This document shows positions 44,301 to 55,716 of a stretch of DNA of 64,000 bases, piece after piece (position 1 is the stretch's first letter; each line of letters opens with the position of its first letter). The translations under genes were made by a program, and so were the position numbers. The DNA is from Botryosphaeria dothidea. Its lineage: Eukaryota > Ascomycota > Dothideomycetes > Botryosphaeriales > Botryosphaeriaceae. Location: positions 1,736,001-1,800,000 of the forward strand of contig WWBZ02000062.1 of NCBI GenBank assembly GCA_011503125.2, read 5' to 3'. The notes below the pieces were generated by a model. It was not told where the DNA came from. It saw nothing but the letters and a program-made list of their open reading frames with translations, and did not search any database.

Positions 44301-44909
44301 ATGGAGGACGAAACGTTCGTGCAGCTGCCGCTGCAGATGGACCCTCAGACCAAGGCCGTCTCCGCCCACAATGCTGCTCCGGCTCTGCAACGCGAACTCG
44401 ACGAACTCAACCAGCTGCACCGCCAATTCCTGACGCTCGAGACGCCGGGCCAGACACCGCCTCCGCCAGTGCCCGTCAACCCCAAGCGCAGCGCAAATGT
44501 CACAAAACTCCGCGAGTCGGGCAATGGCTCGTTCAAGAAGGGACAGTATGCCGAGGCGACCAAGTTCTACACACTGGCTATCGACATGGCTCTGGCGCGC
44601 CCGCAGTGGGAGCCGTCGGGCCTTGTTCGTGAGGAGCTCTCGGCGCTGTACGCCAACCGTGCTCAGGCACACATGTCGCTGCAGGACTGGGCTTCGGGCG
44701 CTGTTGATGCCGAGACCAGCGTAGATTTGAAGAAGGTGCAGAACGCGAAGGCATGGTGGAGACGGGGCCGCTGCCTGCTGGAGATGGGCAGGGCCAAAGA
44801 AGCCCGTGACTGGGTCGCGCAAGCCCGCGAGTTTGAGCCGAACGAGGCCGATCTGCAGTCCCTGGCCAAGGACATTGAAGCGGCGATTGAGAAGGGCAAG
44901 AGTGACTGA
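44301..44909 (+). CDS. SEC72: ER translocation protein Sec72 (TPR protein)
   Basis: A single exon of 202 codons. The N terminus ETFVQLPLQMDPQTKAVSA and the PPPPVPVNPKRSANVTKLRESGN segment are typical of fungal Sec72. TPR repeats follow (SFKKGQYAEATKFYTLAIDMALARP; LYANRAQAHMSLQDWASGAVDAETSV; AWWRRGRCLLEMGRAKEARDWV). Sec72 is a peripheral subunit of the Sec62/Sec63 complex that helps post-translational import of secretory proteins at the ER and binds the Hsp70 Ssa1 and Ssb chaperones. Length agrees with the family. Many secreted proteins are encoded in this window, but that is coincidental. Confidence 0.92.
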   Translation: MEDETFVQLPLQMDPQTKAVSAHNAAPALQRELDELNQLHRQFLTLETPGQTPPPPVPVNPKRSANVTKLRESGNGSFKKGQYAEATKFYTLAIDMALARPQWEPSGLVREELSALYANRAQAHMSLQDWASGAVDAETSVDLKKVQNAKAWWRRGRCLLEMGRAKEARDWVAQAREFEPNEADLQSLAKDIEAAIEKGKSD

Positions 44910-45851
44910 GCGGGGGTGAATAGGATGCACGACGGAACGGGAGATTCACAGCCGCGGTGGAGTTGACATGCGCGAGGGAGCACCCTTTCCGGCGGGGGAT
45001 CAGTGGGCTGAGTGGAGGCAGAATTGGCTCTCCATGAAACATGGGACAAGGCTGGGGAAGGCTGGGTCTGCGGAGATTATCTGGCGATAGCTGGAGATCA
45101 TATGGCGCACTGGCGCAGCGGGCGCGCCTGGGACTTCTTCCTCTGGGACTACTTTGCAGATGGTAGTAAAATGCTGGCTAGATACACAATCGAAAGAAAG
45201 CGGCTCGCTCCGTAAGCGCGGGGTTGCACCGTGTCCACGCAAGAGAACGGGGCTGAGCTGAGTGAGCGCGGAATGCGGCGGCTCGACGCAGGTCCCAAAC
45301 TCCGCCGAGCCGCATGCTCGGCTGCTCGACGTCGACCATGGCAACGGTCGGCCTTCCCGATGACGTCGAAAAGCAGCAGCAGCCCCAACAACATGTTCGC
45401 GCAAAGCTTGACGATCGCCCGCATGACCAGTCACGGCACGGCGATGCCGAGGGCGAGGCCGTCGGGCCGGTGGAAGGAGACAGAAGGGTGGCGGTCAGGG
45501 ATCAGCCTCAACTGCGCCACCGGCTCCAGAAAATCGCAGGGCGCGACACGAGTCCCCAGCGCGCCTTGGCCGCAGGTAAACACCCTCGTTCGCTGCTGCG
45601 GCCACCCATCGAGGCTGAGACGCCGCGAGGACAAGCAATCAAATCCGAGCCCACACCTGTCGACACTACATCTTCTCCTCTTCCTCACTCGCTGCTGCAA
45701 CCCTCGCTCGTTGCCTGCGTCTTCACGCCAACTCTATCCACTCCAAAACAAACACTCGCCTCAGGGAGACCGCGGCCTCTCGCACCTCGTATCGACGCCT
45801 TACCAGGCACTCCCTATCCCACCCCCCAGCGCTCCCCTCCATAGCGCCAGC
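44910..45851. other. Intergenic, no gene seen
   Basis: 942 bp between two plus-strand genes. Overlapping ORFs in several frames reflect GC-rich sequence. The part before 45852 is C/T-rich leader. Confidence 0.5.
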
Positions 45852-47031
45852 ATGCGCGTCCAGCAAAGCAAAATCCAGAAAGGCAAGACTGCCTGCCATG
45901 CCATCCAGGGTCTGCTCATCTTCGTCGCCGGCTGCATCACTATCGCAATCTTCACCAAAGAAGGCACCACCGATGGCAGGACAAGGTACTTTTTCGCTCT
46001 GGTAAGCACTTCCTCCTGATCCAACACACACCGGGCAAATTTGTTGACTGTTTCCATAGTGCTTCCTCACGTTGCCCGCCTTGATATATCTCGTCGCTGT
46101 GCCCATGTGGAGCAGAACAGTGCGCTTCGCCAGCGCTTACGCCTTTGCCGGTGTCGACCTCATCTACTCCGTAAGCGCCCGCGCCCCCCTTTACAAAATT
46201 TGCATAATTGGAGGGCATCCTGCTGACACGGGAATTGTAGATTCTATGGTTTGCTGCTTTCATTGCTGTCGCAACATGGAACTCGGACGGTATCAGCGCT
46301 GGCGCCAAGGAAGCAAAAACAGACAAAGGCAACTGCACCACCTTTGCCTACGGTAACGAGCTCAAGTGCAATCTGAGCAAGGCCACCGTTGGTTTCGGCG
46401 TCGTCATCTGGTGAGTACTATTTTTAACCATCAGCCCTGACTATCACGTATTTGTGCCGAGCATGCCAAGTTAACGAAACCCCTCAGCGTCCTCTTCATC
46501 GCGACCACCGTCATCTCCTTCTACTACGTGACCGTCTTCCGTCGCACTGGCGTCCTCGTCGGCGCCGAGGGCAACACTCCCCCCGGCGCCGAGTCGGCCA
46601 ACTTCTTCGGCGGTTCGACCGCGTACGAAGCGGCGTCCAAGCACGACGACGACAACGACGCCTGGAACAGCAATACCCACGACATCGAGGTCGCCTCGAG
46701 CCACTACGACCATCACGACGCCAACGACTTTGCCGGCCCGCACGCCGACGCCCCGCCCGTCCCGCCGCTGCCCGTGGCCGGCGGCGCCGCGTCCGCTGCA
46801 GCGATTTACACGCCGCTCGTCGACGGCCGCGACACCGAAGAGGGCAGACATCCCGGCCACCCAATCAGCTGGGGCGAGGACCGCTTTGGCGGCGACCATC
46901 CCGCCTATAGGCCGTCTCCGCCGCCGCCCGCGGCCGGCGAGAGCCAGGCTTTCCACATTGCTCCCAGTGCGCTGAGCCCGCCTAGCTCGTACGATGATTA
47001 CAGGACGAAGAACTACAACTTCGGCTCGTAG
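45852..47031 (+). CDS. Four-TM MARVEL-like membrane protein
   Basis: Four exons (45852-46001, 46060-46170, 46241-46410, 46488-47031) joined by introns of 58, 70 and 77 bp give 324 residues. The first 150 residues carry four hydrophobic helices: ACHAIQGLLIFVAGCITIAIF; FLTLPALIYLVAVPMW; YAFAGVDLIYSILWFAAFIAVA; and VVICVLFIATTVISFYYVTVF. One Cys pair lies in the second loop (NCTTFAYGNELKCN). This is the MARVEL layout of fungal plasma membrane proteins. The remaining cytoplasmic tail is Pro/His/Asp-rich and low in complexity, ending YDDYRTKNYNFGS. The role is unknown; related proteins are linked to eisosomes or junction-like membranes, which is inference. Confidence 0.88.
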
Positions 47032-49047
47032 AGGAGAGCGGAAGAGTAAAAAAAAAAAATGTAATGAACATGTAATGACGTGGGAGTAATTACCTTGCAT
47101 AGAAAGGGAAAAGGAGTACGGGCCAGGTTTTTTCTTCTTTCTCGTCATCGTCGTCGTCAACCGCGAATTAGCGAGCGCTCATCATCATCGGAGGGGGTCT
47201 GATCTCTTCCTTTTCTCCTCGGACAAGGAAGATCGTTCTTGGTGGTTGTCTCGAAAGTCCTCTAGGAAGGTGGCTGCTACTGCTGTAACGGAGGAGTGGA
47301 GGAAGAGATACCCAAATTTTTTTTAAGTCTTTGCTGGGAGGATCTTGGTTCTCTTTGAGTAAATAAGGGTTCATGGATGCTTTCTCTGTACAATTGGAGG
47401 GAGAATCGAATATACAAGACAAGTTCAACCGTGTGCTTCCTTTCCTTTGCTGTGCTACTTGGTCGTATATGAGCTCTGGTAAGGCGGGCTGTCCTGGCCT
47501 TTGCCTATTTACCTGCCGCACGTTTCGCTGATCCTCATCACCTTGTCCGTGCGGACGGTTCTACACGGGGAATTAGCTTGCGCGTCGATGGTGATCCCTT
47601 CACGTACTCCGCCACCATTTTGTGAGGGGAAGTGAGACAGAGTACGTCATCCCTTACATGCATTCGATCCCTTTCCGGCCGAGGGATGTCGGGATCTAGC
47701 TCTTCGAGGGGAATCCGCTTGCTCTTTTCGGGTCTTTGCTGCACGGAATAAGGTTTTTTAGTCTCTTCTTAAAGCACTTTTGTGCTCGTTTCAGCTTGAA
47801 ACTGCAGAAAATGTCTCTTTGCAGTGGAGATGCACGTGCTTGTTGTCGTACAGGTACCATATAGAGCGAGCTTAACTTCTTTCCCCGCGCAGGTGTGGTG
47901 TCACTCCAATCAAGTATAATTCGAAGATGGAGGCGAGACTCTCCGCACGCCGACCAGGGGTTACGCAAAAGGACGTCAGAGAGTTTAAACAACCTTTTCT
48001 CGGAAGGGAACTTTGCATAGGCAGACGGCGAAGGCGTGCAGATCATTGCTTGGTCGTGGTGGCTAATATATGCTTGTGATAAATAACAAGTGAGTTTGCG
48101 CCCTGATCTGATATCATATCGACATGGAGGTTGGGTGTGGTTGCTTGTATATCGTGATTTGCATCCTGCGACAGAAAGGGGAGAATTGTGTTCTGTTTGG
48201 ATCAGTGATCCGGGGCGCTGCGGATGGAACGGTGATGGTGAGGAGGGCCTGGCTTTCGCTCACACGACATTGATGCTGTGCGATGACTTCAACACCATGG
48301 GCTGAGACTCTACTCTCAATATTGTTTATGTTTGCTGTGATGTCACATCAAGTCTGGATAGCAATACTGGGTGACGATGAGCGTCACGGCCCCAGTCCTT
48401 CCTGGCCTGGGTTGTAAGCGTTGGCAGAAACCATACTCTCGCAACAAACAGTAAGCTCAGGAAGAGCGTCTGATCTTCCAATCCACTTGACTTTGCAAGT
48501 CAATGAACTCGAGAAACCGCGCACACGAAGGTTTGCCAACTCCTCCAGACAGTACTTTGTGATTGCGTGGACTCCACATCAGTGAAACCTCATGAAGTCT
48601 CGATGAATGGAGCACGTCAGAAACTTACTCTCTGATAGGCTTAAGTCAGCTGTTTCACTTCAAGATGATGTTTATGTTGCTCAAAGTTTGACTGATCAGG
48701 AACAGGCAAGTGACGAGACCCTTCTGGAAGCGGGGACTGCAGTGAACAGACAGTTCGTGCCTTCTCGGCCACACAAAGGGCAGAGCTCAGGGTCTCAAAG
48801 TACCTGGCAAAGTTACAAGATACTCAAGTCCACGAAAAGTTTATCGTGACCGAGGGCAACTCCACGGGACATTTCGGCCGCCACCAAAGACAGTGCTCTC
48901 AAGACCAGAAAGGTATAAAACCACACCGGTCCAGTCCTTCGAAATCCCAAGCTCTACAGCAAGCAGGCTTCCTACAGGCTTCACAAGTTCCTCCATTCTT
49001 TCAGACATCGAAACCACACTCATTACAACCACTCCTTCTCTTCCACC
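47032..49047. other. 2.0-kb stretch without a recognisable gene
   Basis: An A-run at 47049-47059 follows the MARVEL-like gene. ORFs are all under 120 codons and lack domains. Confidence 0.5.
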
Positions 49048-49746
49048 ATGCACGTCCCAACCTCCATCCTCCTCCCCCTCTTCCTCACCGCTTCTACCAT
49101 CTCCGCCGCCCCTCTCAGCCATGAGCAGCGCGCCGCCGTCCAGCAGGCCGGCACCCCCGGGCTCGAAAACTCCGCCATGAGCGACCTCTCCAACCTCCCC
49201 TCCGACACCCTCAACAGCCTCAACATTGGCGGCGGCGGCGGCGGTAAGCGCTCTCTCCGCGTCCGCCGTCCCCACTCGGACGACGACGACGAAGACGACG
49301 AAGACGATGACCTCTTCGGCCTCGACGACGAGGAAGATGAGGAGGATCCGTCGACCCAGAGTGGTGGTGGCGGCGGCGGCGGCGCGGGCAAGCTGCGGGC
49401 CAGGAAGAGTAGCCACAATCATGGATCTGAAGAGGATGAGGATCCGAACAACACCGAGGAGAGCCTCGATCCGGAGAGCCTGTCGGGCGGCGGTGGCGGC
49501 GGCACCTCGAACTTCGCGTCGCTGGCGTCGCTTGGTAATGGCGGCGGCGGTGGTGGTACTGGAGGAGACGACGAGGAGGAGCCTGAGGACACTACTCAGA
49601 GCCTTGGTGGCGGTGGTGGCGGCGGCAGCGGTAGCAGGCGTCGGTTTGCTAAGCGCAAGGGTGGTGATGAGAAGGGTCGTGGACGCGGAAAGGGCCGCGG
49701 ACGGGGTCGTGGTGGAGCTCGCGGCCGTGGACCGCCTGCTCAGTGA
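49048..49746 (+). CDS. Secreted Gly/Asp-rich repeat protein with basic tail
   Basis: 232 residues in a single exon. A signal peptide (MHVPTSILLPLFLTASTISA) is followed by five poly-Gly blocks (residues 61-66, 106-112, 147-152, 165-170, 187-193). Four are preceded by an S/L/Q-rich spacer (LNSLNI, STQS, PESLS, TTQSL). Acidic stretches (79-100, 129-133, 174-180) separate them. A KR pair lies directly after the first Gly block (67-68) and another near 202-203. The C terminus (209-228) is RG/GR-rich (RGRGKGRGRGRG), like an RGG tail. No known domain. The first 22 residues closely resemble the start of the KEP-like protein at 29341. Function unknown; wall-associated or processed-peptide roles are guesses. 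Confidence 0.75.
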   Translation: MHVPTSILLPLFLTASTISAAPLSHEQRAAVQQAGTPGLENSAMSDLSNLPSDTLNSLNIGGGGGGKRSLRVRRPHSDDDDEDDEDDDLFGLDDEEDEEDPSTQSGGGGGGGAGKLRARKSSHNHGSEEDEDPNNTEESLDPESLSGGGGGGTSNFASLASLGNGGGGGGTGGDDEEEPEDTTQSLGGGGGGGSGSRRRFAKRKGGDEKGRGRGKGRGRGRGGARGRGPPAQ

Positions 49747-50042
49747 ACGGATTGCTGATAATTGTCAGAAACAGCATTTCTGCGCCCGGTTGGATGTCTT
49801 GGGTGGACGCGTCTCGGGAAGATGCTGGAGAGGTTTCATTTTTGCTCAGTTGGGCATGTCCACTCATTTCAAAATCCGGTACTGGGACATTTCAATAGCC
49901 CGTATGCTCTTAATGTGATGTAGTTTAAATGGATATTCGGAGCTGTGACTACCTCATCGCTCTTCCTTCCAAGTGACCAACAAGATAATTTCGCAACAAA
50001 ATCATGCGACTGTACTTGTCCGCTTTCCTATCCTCCGGTATC
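49747..50042. other. Gap between convergent genes
   Basis: 296 bp, nothing seen. Confidence 0.5.
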
Positions 50043-52077
50043 TCACACCCGTGTGCAGTAAGAACAATTATCATGTGAGCAAAGAGGACAACGATAGGCA
50101 AGTTCGAAAATACTGGTAGCTCCACAATGACAGCAGGTCCAGGCATCACCATACCCATTCGATCCCCACGATGCTGATCCTGCTAGGACGGGGCCATCAT
50201 GATCATCTTCTGAAGCCTTTTGAAGTATATGGATGCGTTGAAAGATAGAGAAGTCCTCTGATTGAGTTGTGCTTCTCGCATTTCCCTCAACCTGCTCTTG
50301 CGAATGAGGTGCATCCTTCCATTCGGAAACGGTAAAAGAAAGCTGACACTCTGAACTATAATAGAAACGAAAATCTGTGTCAGTTTGCAATTCTGCATCA
50401 GTCATCTTTTGAAACTTACCACGTCAAAAATTTTTGATTGCCGCTTGTGAAGTTCTCGATGGCTCTCCCGCAGCTTGGTCTGGGACAAAAGCCCATCTTG
50501 AGCTTGCACTCGGGAATCATCATTGACATTCCTACCTTTGCACCAGGGAAGACTGCCTTCTCCCAGTTTTGTGCCTCCAACACCTGACGTGAGAGTATAT
50601 TGTGAAGTACGTAAGAGCCACGATTGACTCTCTCTTCCCCTGGAAGGTTTTTGAAAGCTGATCACAAACTGCCAGCTAACACCTGCCAAGAACGTTAGCT
50701 CGACTCCGTAGGTAATTTGATATTCAAGCTTGTACTTGGTAGTCTTGAAAAAATACGAATGGGAGCGAATGGAATCTGCCTAAAGCATCCAAGAAACGGA
50801 TACTATGATGATTTGATAGTGTTGGCTGTAGGGTCAAGGTCAATGCATGGCGAAACACAACAAGACAGTGTGAAAGCTTTGGCCCAAGAATTCTGTTTCA
50901 ATTAGACCTCTCTAAACTTGCCGATACCTACAGTAGTTACACTCACCGAAGGTAAACCCAGAATAAGCTTAAGGCATCGATTAACCTATTAAGAATATGA
51001 GACTAGTGAGGAGAGGAGGATTCTAGAGCAGACAAAAGAGCTGATTACTTACAAAATCGCTATAAATTCGATCGTCTTGATGCATTGCTGCCCCAATGTT
51101 GCAATAGAGGAAACCCCAACAGGGGCCGTCCCTCTTTTCTTGATCTGACCAAGAGCGTTTTCATCACAGGGTATAATTCGATCGTTCTGCTCTAGGGCCG
51201 AAGATCTTGAATTTAGACCTTGTCGCTGGGCATGCGCCTGTTTCCGCAGCATGAGTCGTACGGATTGCTGCATTTCATCATTCATTGACGACTCGAAACT
51301 TGCTAGGGCCTCTCCCATGTCACTTTTGACCGTTTTCTGCACAGCCGATACTCGTTCCTCTGCATCTCGCATAATTTTCTGGCCTTGATGCAATGAAGAC
51401 ATTCGTAGACTGTGAAAATCAGCATCAAACGAATATGTAGTTATACCGGAAACTTACGGTATGACTTCATGGCTACTTGAAGAGGAATTGCTGGATTTCA
51501 ACTCGTCTATCTCTCTTCTCAGCGTATCATACTGGTCCTTGTTCTGTGATTCCAATTCGCTGATCGATTGGCGGATCCGACTACTATGCTCTCCCAAGGC
51601 GCCTGTCTCCTCCCTGATTCAATTCAGCACCATCAACTGTCATTTGGATGTGGCAGCTTACAAAAGTTGAGCTTGCAATGCGGGAACAGCCATAGTGCTC
51701 TCTGACGTGAGAGTTGATTGTAGGTCTTTCATGTCTTTCGAGGTCGACAGTGCCCATTGAATCTTTTTGAGGGAACAACGAAGCACATTCCTTCTTCTAC
51801 CTTGGGACAGGGTAGACTCATACTTCGTTCTCTTGCGAAGTAGAGCCGCTAAACTGTTCTCACCAAGCTGAAGGATCTCTCCTAACTCAATTGGGGTACT
51901 CTGGTTGGGATCCTGCTCCAGTCTTCGGAGGTGTTGAAGGCACCTGTTGAAAGACTCTGCATATTTTTCCACTTCTTGATACTCTGCAGCGGCGCCTCCT
52001 GCATCCTGGAGTGCTCTAATAGTTTTGATGAGCACTTCAGTGATTGCGATGCAGTCTCCAACAGAAACAGAGGCCAT
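50043..52077 (-). CDS. Multi-exon fungal protein: STAND-like N-terminal helical domain, ubiquitin-like (ULD) domain, Cys-rich tail
   Basis: Proposed exons: 52077-51662, 51613-51458, 51409-51053, 50985-50947, 50892-50736, 50657-50420 and 50355-50043; introns are mostly 46-65 bp. Exon 1 (MASVSVGDCIAITEVLIKTIRALQDAGGAAAEYQ) is the helical N-terminal domain found before STAND and ULD modules. Exons 2-3 are coiled coil. Exon 5 (IRFLDALGRFHSLPFVFF) and exon 6 (AFKNLPGEERVNRGSYV, WEKAVFPGAKVGMSMM) match the ubiquitin-like domain of this fungal family. Exons 6-7 carry zinc-like Cys pairs: CPRPSC, CSEC, CCHC, CPLC and a final CSYC. Exons 1-5 join in phase, as do 6-7; the 5-to-6 junction is one base out with any consensus acceptor (donor after DYQ), so an indel or unusual splice is possible there. 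Total about 557 residues. Function unknown. Confidence 0.65.
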
Positions 52078-52930
52078 GTTCTTTTCTTTTGCGGGACGCA
52101 GTTAAATGAATCAGGTCTTTCTTTCGTAAAATAGTGAGGTTGGGACTAATGGGCCTGATAAGAACTGGCTGCGCCCCGGTAGCCCGGCAACTCAGCCTCG
52201 AGGCTGCCTCATGCATGCACTGCCAGCTCACTTGTCTCACCAGGCAAGAATGTAGGTAATCCAATCACACACTACCCTCTGCTCAAACGAAAGATTTTTA
52301 CAATTAATGACACTCGCGCTGAGCAGCCCTTGCGAACGTCATATATTTCATGATGATGTGTGCCAAGACCACACCCGCAACTAGGGGGCTCAACAAGCAG
52401 CGGCGTATATTTGGGGAAAGGTAATATTTTGAACAATCCAATGAAGAAATTAAACACTCAAAGTTTTGCAATATCCTGTTCAACGCCAAATTAGCCTTTG
52501 AGGTCTCCCGAGGTTCTGAGCAAATTCCATGTGACTCAGAAAATTGCGTGAAATATGTACATTGGGCGGCAGAAAAGGATCTCTGCTCACGACCATATCA
52601 GATATTGCAGTTCTTATGCCTCTCATGTATACTTGGTCGTCTTCAAGTAGATAAGCCATTACGAACCGGACGCGTCAGTCAGGGCCTCAGAAAACAAGAC
52701 CAGTCACGCAAACAATGCATGCCACAAGAAGGACCCACATCCGCGCTTCGAAATCTGAGAATTTAATACCCGGAATTAAGTGAATGGGTGCATTCCGACT
52801 GTGAAGAAGGCAACAAGTATGAGAAGAAGTTTAGCGAAGAGCGGATATCAACATGTGAAGATACGATTGAGTAAGGCGGAATTCGGCCATATTGCTTCCC
52901 TAGGTCAATTATCGATTTGCATGAAAACCA
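52078..52930. other. Intergenic, no gene seen
   Basis: 853 bp between the ULD-type gene and the end of the DUF6594-like gene. It may hold a further 3' exon of the latter. Confidence 0.45.
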
Positions 52931-54275
52931 TCAATAGAGCACCATACCTGGAACTCTGTTAGCATACCGCCAGCATCTTTGGTCTGTTATTCCTGACTTA
53001 CGCAGCTGTTCCAACCATGGTCTCAAATGGTTTGGAAGATGTGACTAAAAGAAGTAGCCCTACAAAGAGAGCTACAAAGCCGCTTATGATTGCTAGTCGA
53101 GTAGTGTGTGATGGGAATTGTTTCAGGAGCCAAGCAGGTACGAGGAGCATGAAGAGCCCCAAGAAGAGAATGATTCCCATGACCACTTTGTCAACCACCT
53201 CGTCATCATAGTATGTAACACCTTCTTCGCCGTACTTTTGTTCATACTCATTGACCTTCCCGCTGGGCTTGAATCAAATAAGCGTCAGTAATTGCTGATA
53301 TATCTCTTAGATGTTGGGCTCACCTTCAAGCGGAATAATCTCCAACGTCTAAAACGCGAGAACTTCTCCAACCCTCTTCGTAACGGAGTCTTCTCCCTTA
53401 CTGCTGTTGCAATCAGGTCATGCTGTCTTTCCTCTGATAGAAACCCGGTCTCGTAGTCGGTAATTGCCCGCGGGTACTTGTTGAACCATCGATCGAGATT
53501 TTTCAGGGTGCGCTTCGTAGGTTCCGGCTGTTGTTTCAACTGTGTGTATTTCAAGACCAGGCTGTCTTTTTATACTGTCAACTTTAGCCAGACATACTGG
53601 TCGACTAAGGGTCTTACCATATTGCTCCAACAGACGTGCGAGATTGAACATCATTTCATACCGCTCATCATGCCACTGTTGGTCTCCCCGGAAACTGCCA
53701 TTGTGACAGAGATACTCATCTCCCTGTCGCTCTTGCACATCTCTATCGATGACTGCTAACCTGTCTTCGAGTTCCGCAATCTTGTCTTGTAGCATCAGAA
53801 TGGTCCGAACGTGGAGAGTCCCGAATTTTCGGACCACGAACGAATCATTGTCGGATGACAGAAGGCTTGAAAAGGCCGGATACCCCATATACCGATGTGC
53901 CTTTTCTTGCCTTAATGTTGAAAGTGGCGGCGTTGTTGGTTGGCCGCTTTGGTGATCACCGATGGATTGAAGACTAAGGCCTGATCCAGCACTGCCGGTG
54001 GATTTGTGTTTCATCCGAGAGCTGTTTGTAGGAGTGGCAAGACATGTTATCGATGACGCTCTTGTATCTGGTTGTATAGTTGAAGAGTATGCCGGGGACA
54101 ATTGTGAGCCGTGATCGAATCCGGAAGCTCGGCTTCGAGGTGTGTCTGTGGCTACAAGAGGATGCGGCGCCTCCGCCAAGGAATGTGAAGGTCCGACAGC
54201 ACTTGTAATTGCTGCAGCTCGAGGAACCTGAGGCTGGCCTTCGAGATCGGTACCATCGGCGAAGTCAAGATTCAT
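52931..54275 (-). CDS. DUF6594-like fungal membrane protein
   Basis: Exons 54275-53618, 53565-53324, 53267-53002 and a short last one (52955-52931), with introns of 46-56 bp, give about 396 residues. The N-terminal 130 residues are Ser/Pro-rich. Then come features of DUF6594: YMGYPAFSSLLSSDNDSFVVRKFGTLHVRTILMLQDKIAELEDRL (about 130-175), LLEQYDSLVLKYTQLKQQ across intron 1, and LDRWFNKYPRA. Two TM helices follow (VVMGIILFLGLFMLLVPAWLL, LAIISGFVALFVGLLLLVTS). The family usually has a third helix; here the frame ends soon after TAA, so the last exon is uncertain or the protein is shortened. Intron 1 is placed at AAAAAG because it keeps the family pattern. The frame is open above the ATG but lacks conserved sequence. 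Function unknown. Confidence 0.75.
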
Positions 54276-54987
54276 GGTGATATGCCTGTTTGGGCATCTC
54301 CTCTCCAGGCTAGTCGGAGAAAGAGGAAGACGGGAAATATTAGCAAGAATCCGTGAAGGCAGTGGAAGAGCACCAGAAGATATGCTGCAATTTGTTTCAG
54401 CTGCGCCTCGATGTGCAATGTAATCCAATGGGAGCTGCGTACAAGGCTGACATGCAGGCAGATCCGCCAGCCTTGCCACCTTCTACAAGGATTATTGGTC
54501 ACCAACTATTCGGAAAACAGGATTCGAAAGCAGGCAAAACAAGGCAAACGGCGACTGTCCAATGGACAGCCTTGCGCCCAGCGGGGCTTTCGAGGGTGCG
54601 AAGGATGCTTAAGCCAGCGCATCAATGAGGCTCTTTCTGAATGCCTGTGTGCGGCTGACAGTCCGTCATAAAACACAGTGAGCGGGGCCTCCCAGCAGGC
54701 ACTGCCTCGTCTGTTGTGGTTCAGCCTCTACGAATCATAGTGTCCCCAGGCAATAGTCGTCTATGAAAGGCTAATTTGGGAACTCACCGAAGCCAAAGAG
54801 GTAAGTTGAATTTCGGATCATTCTCGAAGTATAAATCTGGTAGACTTGGGAAGGCTGTAGCCTGCAGCCCAAGAATGCTGGGTGATGCACCACTAAAACG
54901 GTCTTTAAGTCGGCAAGAAAGCCTTGGCTGATGCATTCTCTGCAGACCCCACTTTTGGCCACGCCTCGGTCTTCTGTCTTGTCCAAA
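54276..54987. other. Intergenic between divergent genes
   Basis: 712 bp, no gene recognised. Confidence 0.45.
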
Positions 54988-55716
54988 ATGTCCGGCAACC
55001 GGTGGTCGCAGGGCGTCAATGCAGCAAGGGCATTTCATCGTTTCGGCGGACGAATCCCTGATGGACAATACTACCAAGGCAATGCTGTTGAGGAAAGCGA
55101 CCAGGATGATGATGTTGATAGAGGTCTTGATATTCATGGGAGAAAGAAAAAGAAGAAGCGAAAGGATGAACAGGGCGCGGCGAGCACGCCAGCACAGCCA
55201 CCAGACCCTATGGAAGGACACTTGCCCACACCTCAGCAGCCTCCAAGGCTGTGGAGCTTTCCGGGAGCCTATGGAGTACAGATGCCGCAGAACGGGGCGT
55301 CATTCGGCTCTCCTGCACCAACCCAGGGCAGCTTCTCGACCACTAGTCAGACAATGTACAGTGACGCATCCGGCCAAATTCAAAGGCTGCCAGAGGCTCA
55401 ACCCCAGTGGAATCGACAAAACACGGAGCCGATGATGTATGGGCGAAACAGTACATCACAAAACATTTACGGATATACCCAATTTTCTGAGCCAGAAAGC
55501 ATGGTAGAATCGCAAGATTACAACCAAGTGAACGCTGGACAGGCATATGGGGGGCAGAGCCAGCGTGATATAAGCGTGGATTCATATCAGACGTCGCAGG
55601 CATCTGGATATTACAACCAAGCCAGTGGCTACGGCGGATATGCCCAGCCTGTGATAACCAGTGATAAATGCCGTCACGGTTTCCCGTACGATCCCGCCCC
55701 ATCCTTTCTAAGTTGA
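54988..55716 (+). CDS. Low-complexity Gln/Tyr/Gly/Ser-rich protein, unrecognised
   Basis: 242 residues from ATG 54988 (MSGNRWSQGVNAARAFHRFGGR); the frame is open 19 codons further upstream. An Asp-rich stretch is followed by a basic run HGRKKKKKRKDE that resembles a nuclear localisation signal. The rest is rich in Gln, Pro, Ser, Tyr and Gly (YYNQASGYGGYAQP), a prion-like composition. No domain recognised. It could be the first exon of a longer gene. The unbroken frame and biased composition favour coding, but I am not sure. Confidence 0.5.
   Translation: MSGNRWSQGVNAARAFHRFGGRIPDGQYYQGNAVEESDQDDDVDRGLDIHGRKKKKKRKDEQGAASTPAQPPDPMEGHLPTPQQPPRLWSFPGAYGVQMPQNGASFGSPAPTQGSFSTTSQTMYSDASGQIQRLPEAQPQWNRQNTEPMMYGRNSTSQNIYGYTQFSEPESMVESQDYNQVNAGQAYGGQSQRDISVDSYQTSQASGYYNQASGYGGYAQPVITSDKCRHGFPYDPAPSFLS

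Noticed and set aside
46471..47160. 229-codon minus-strand ORF over the MARVEL-like tail
   Set aside because: Antisense of the low-complexity tail, no domain.
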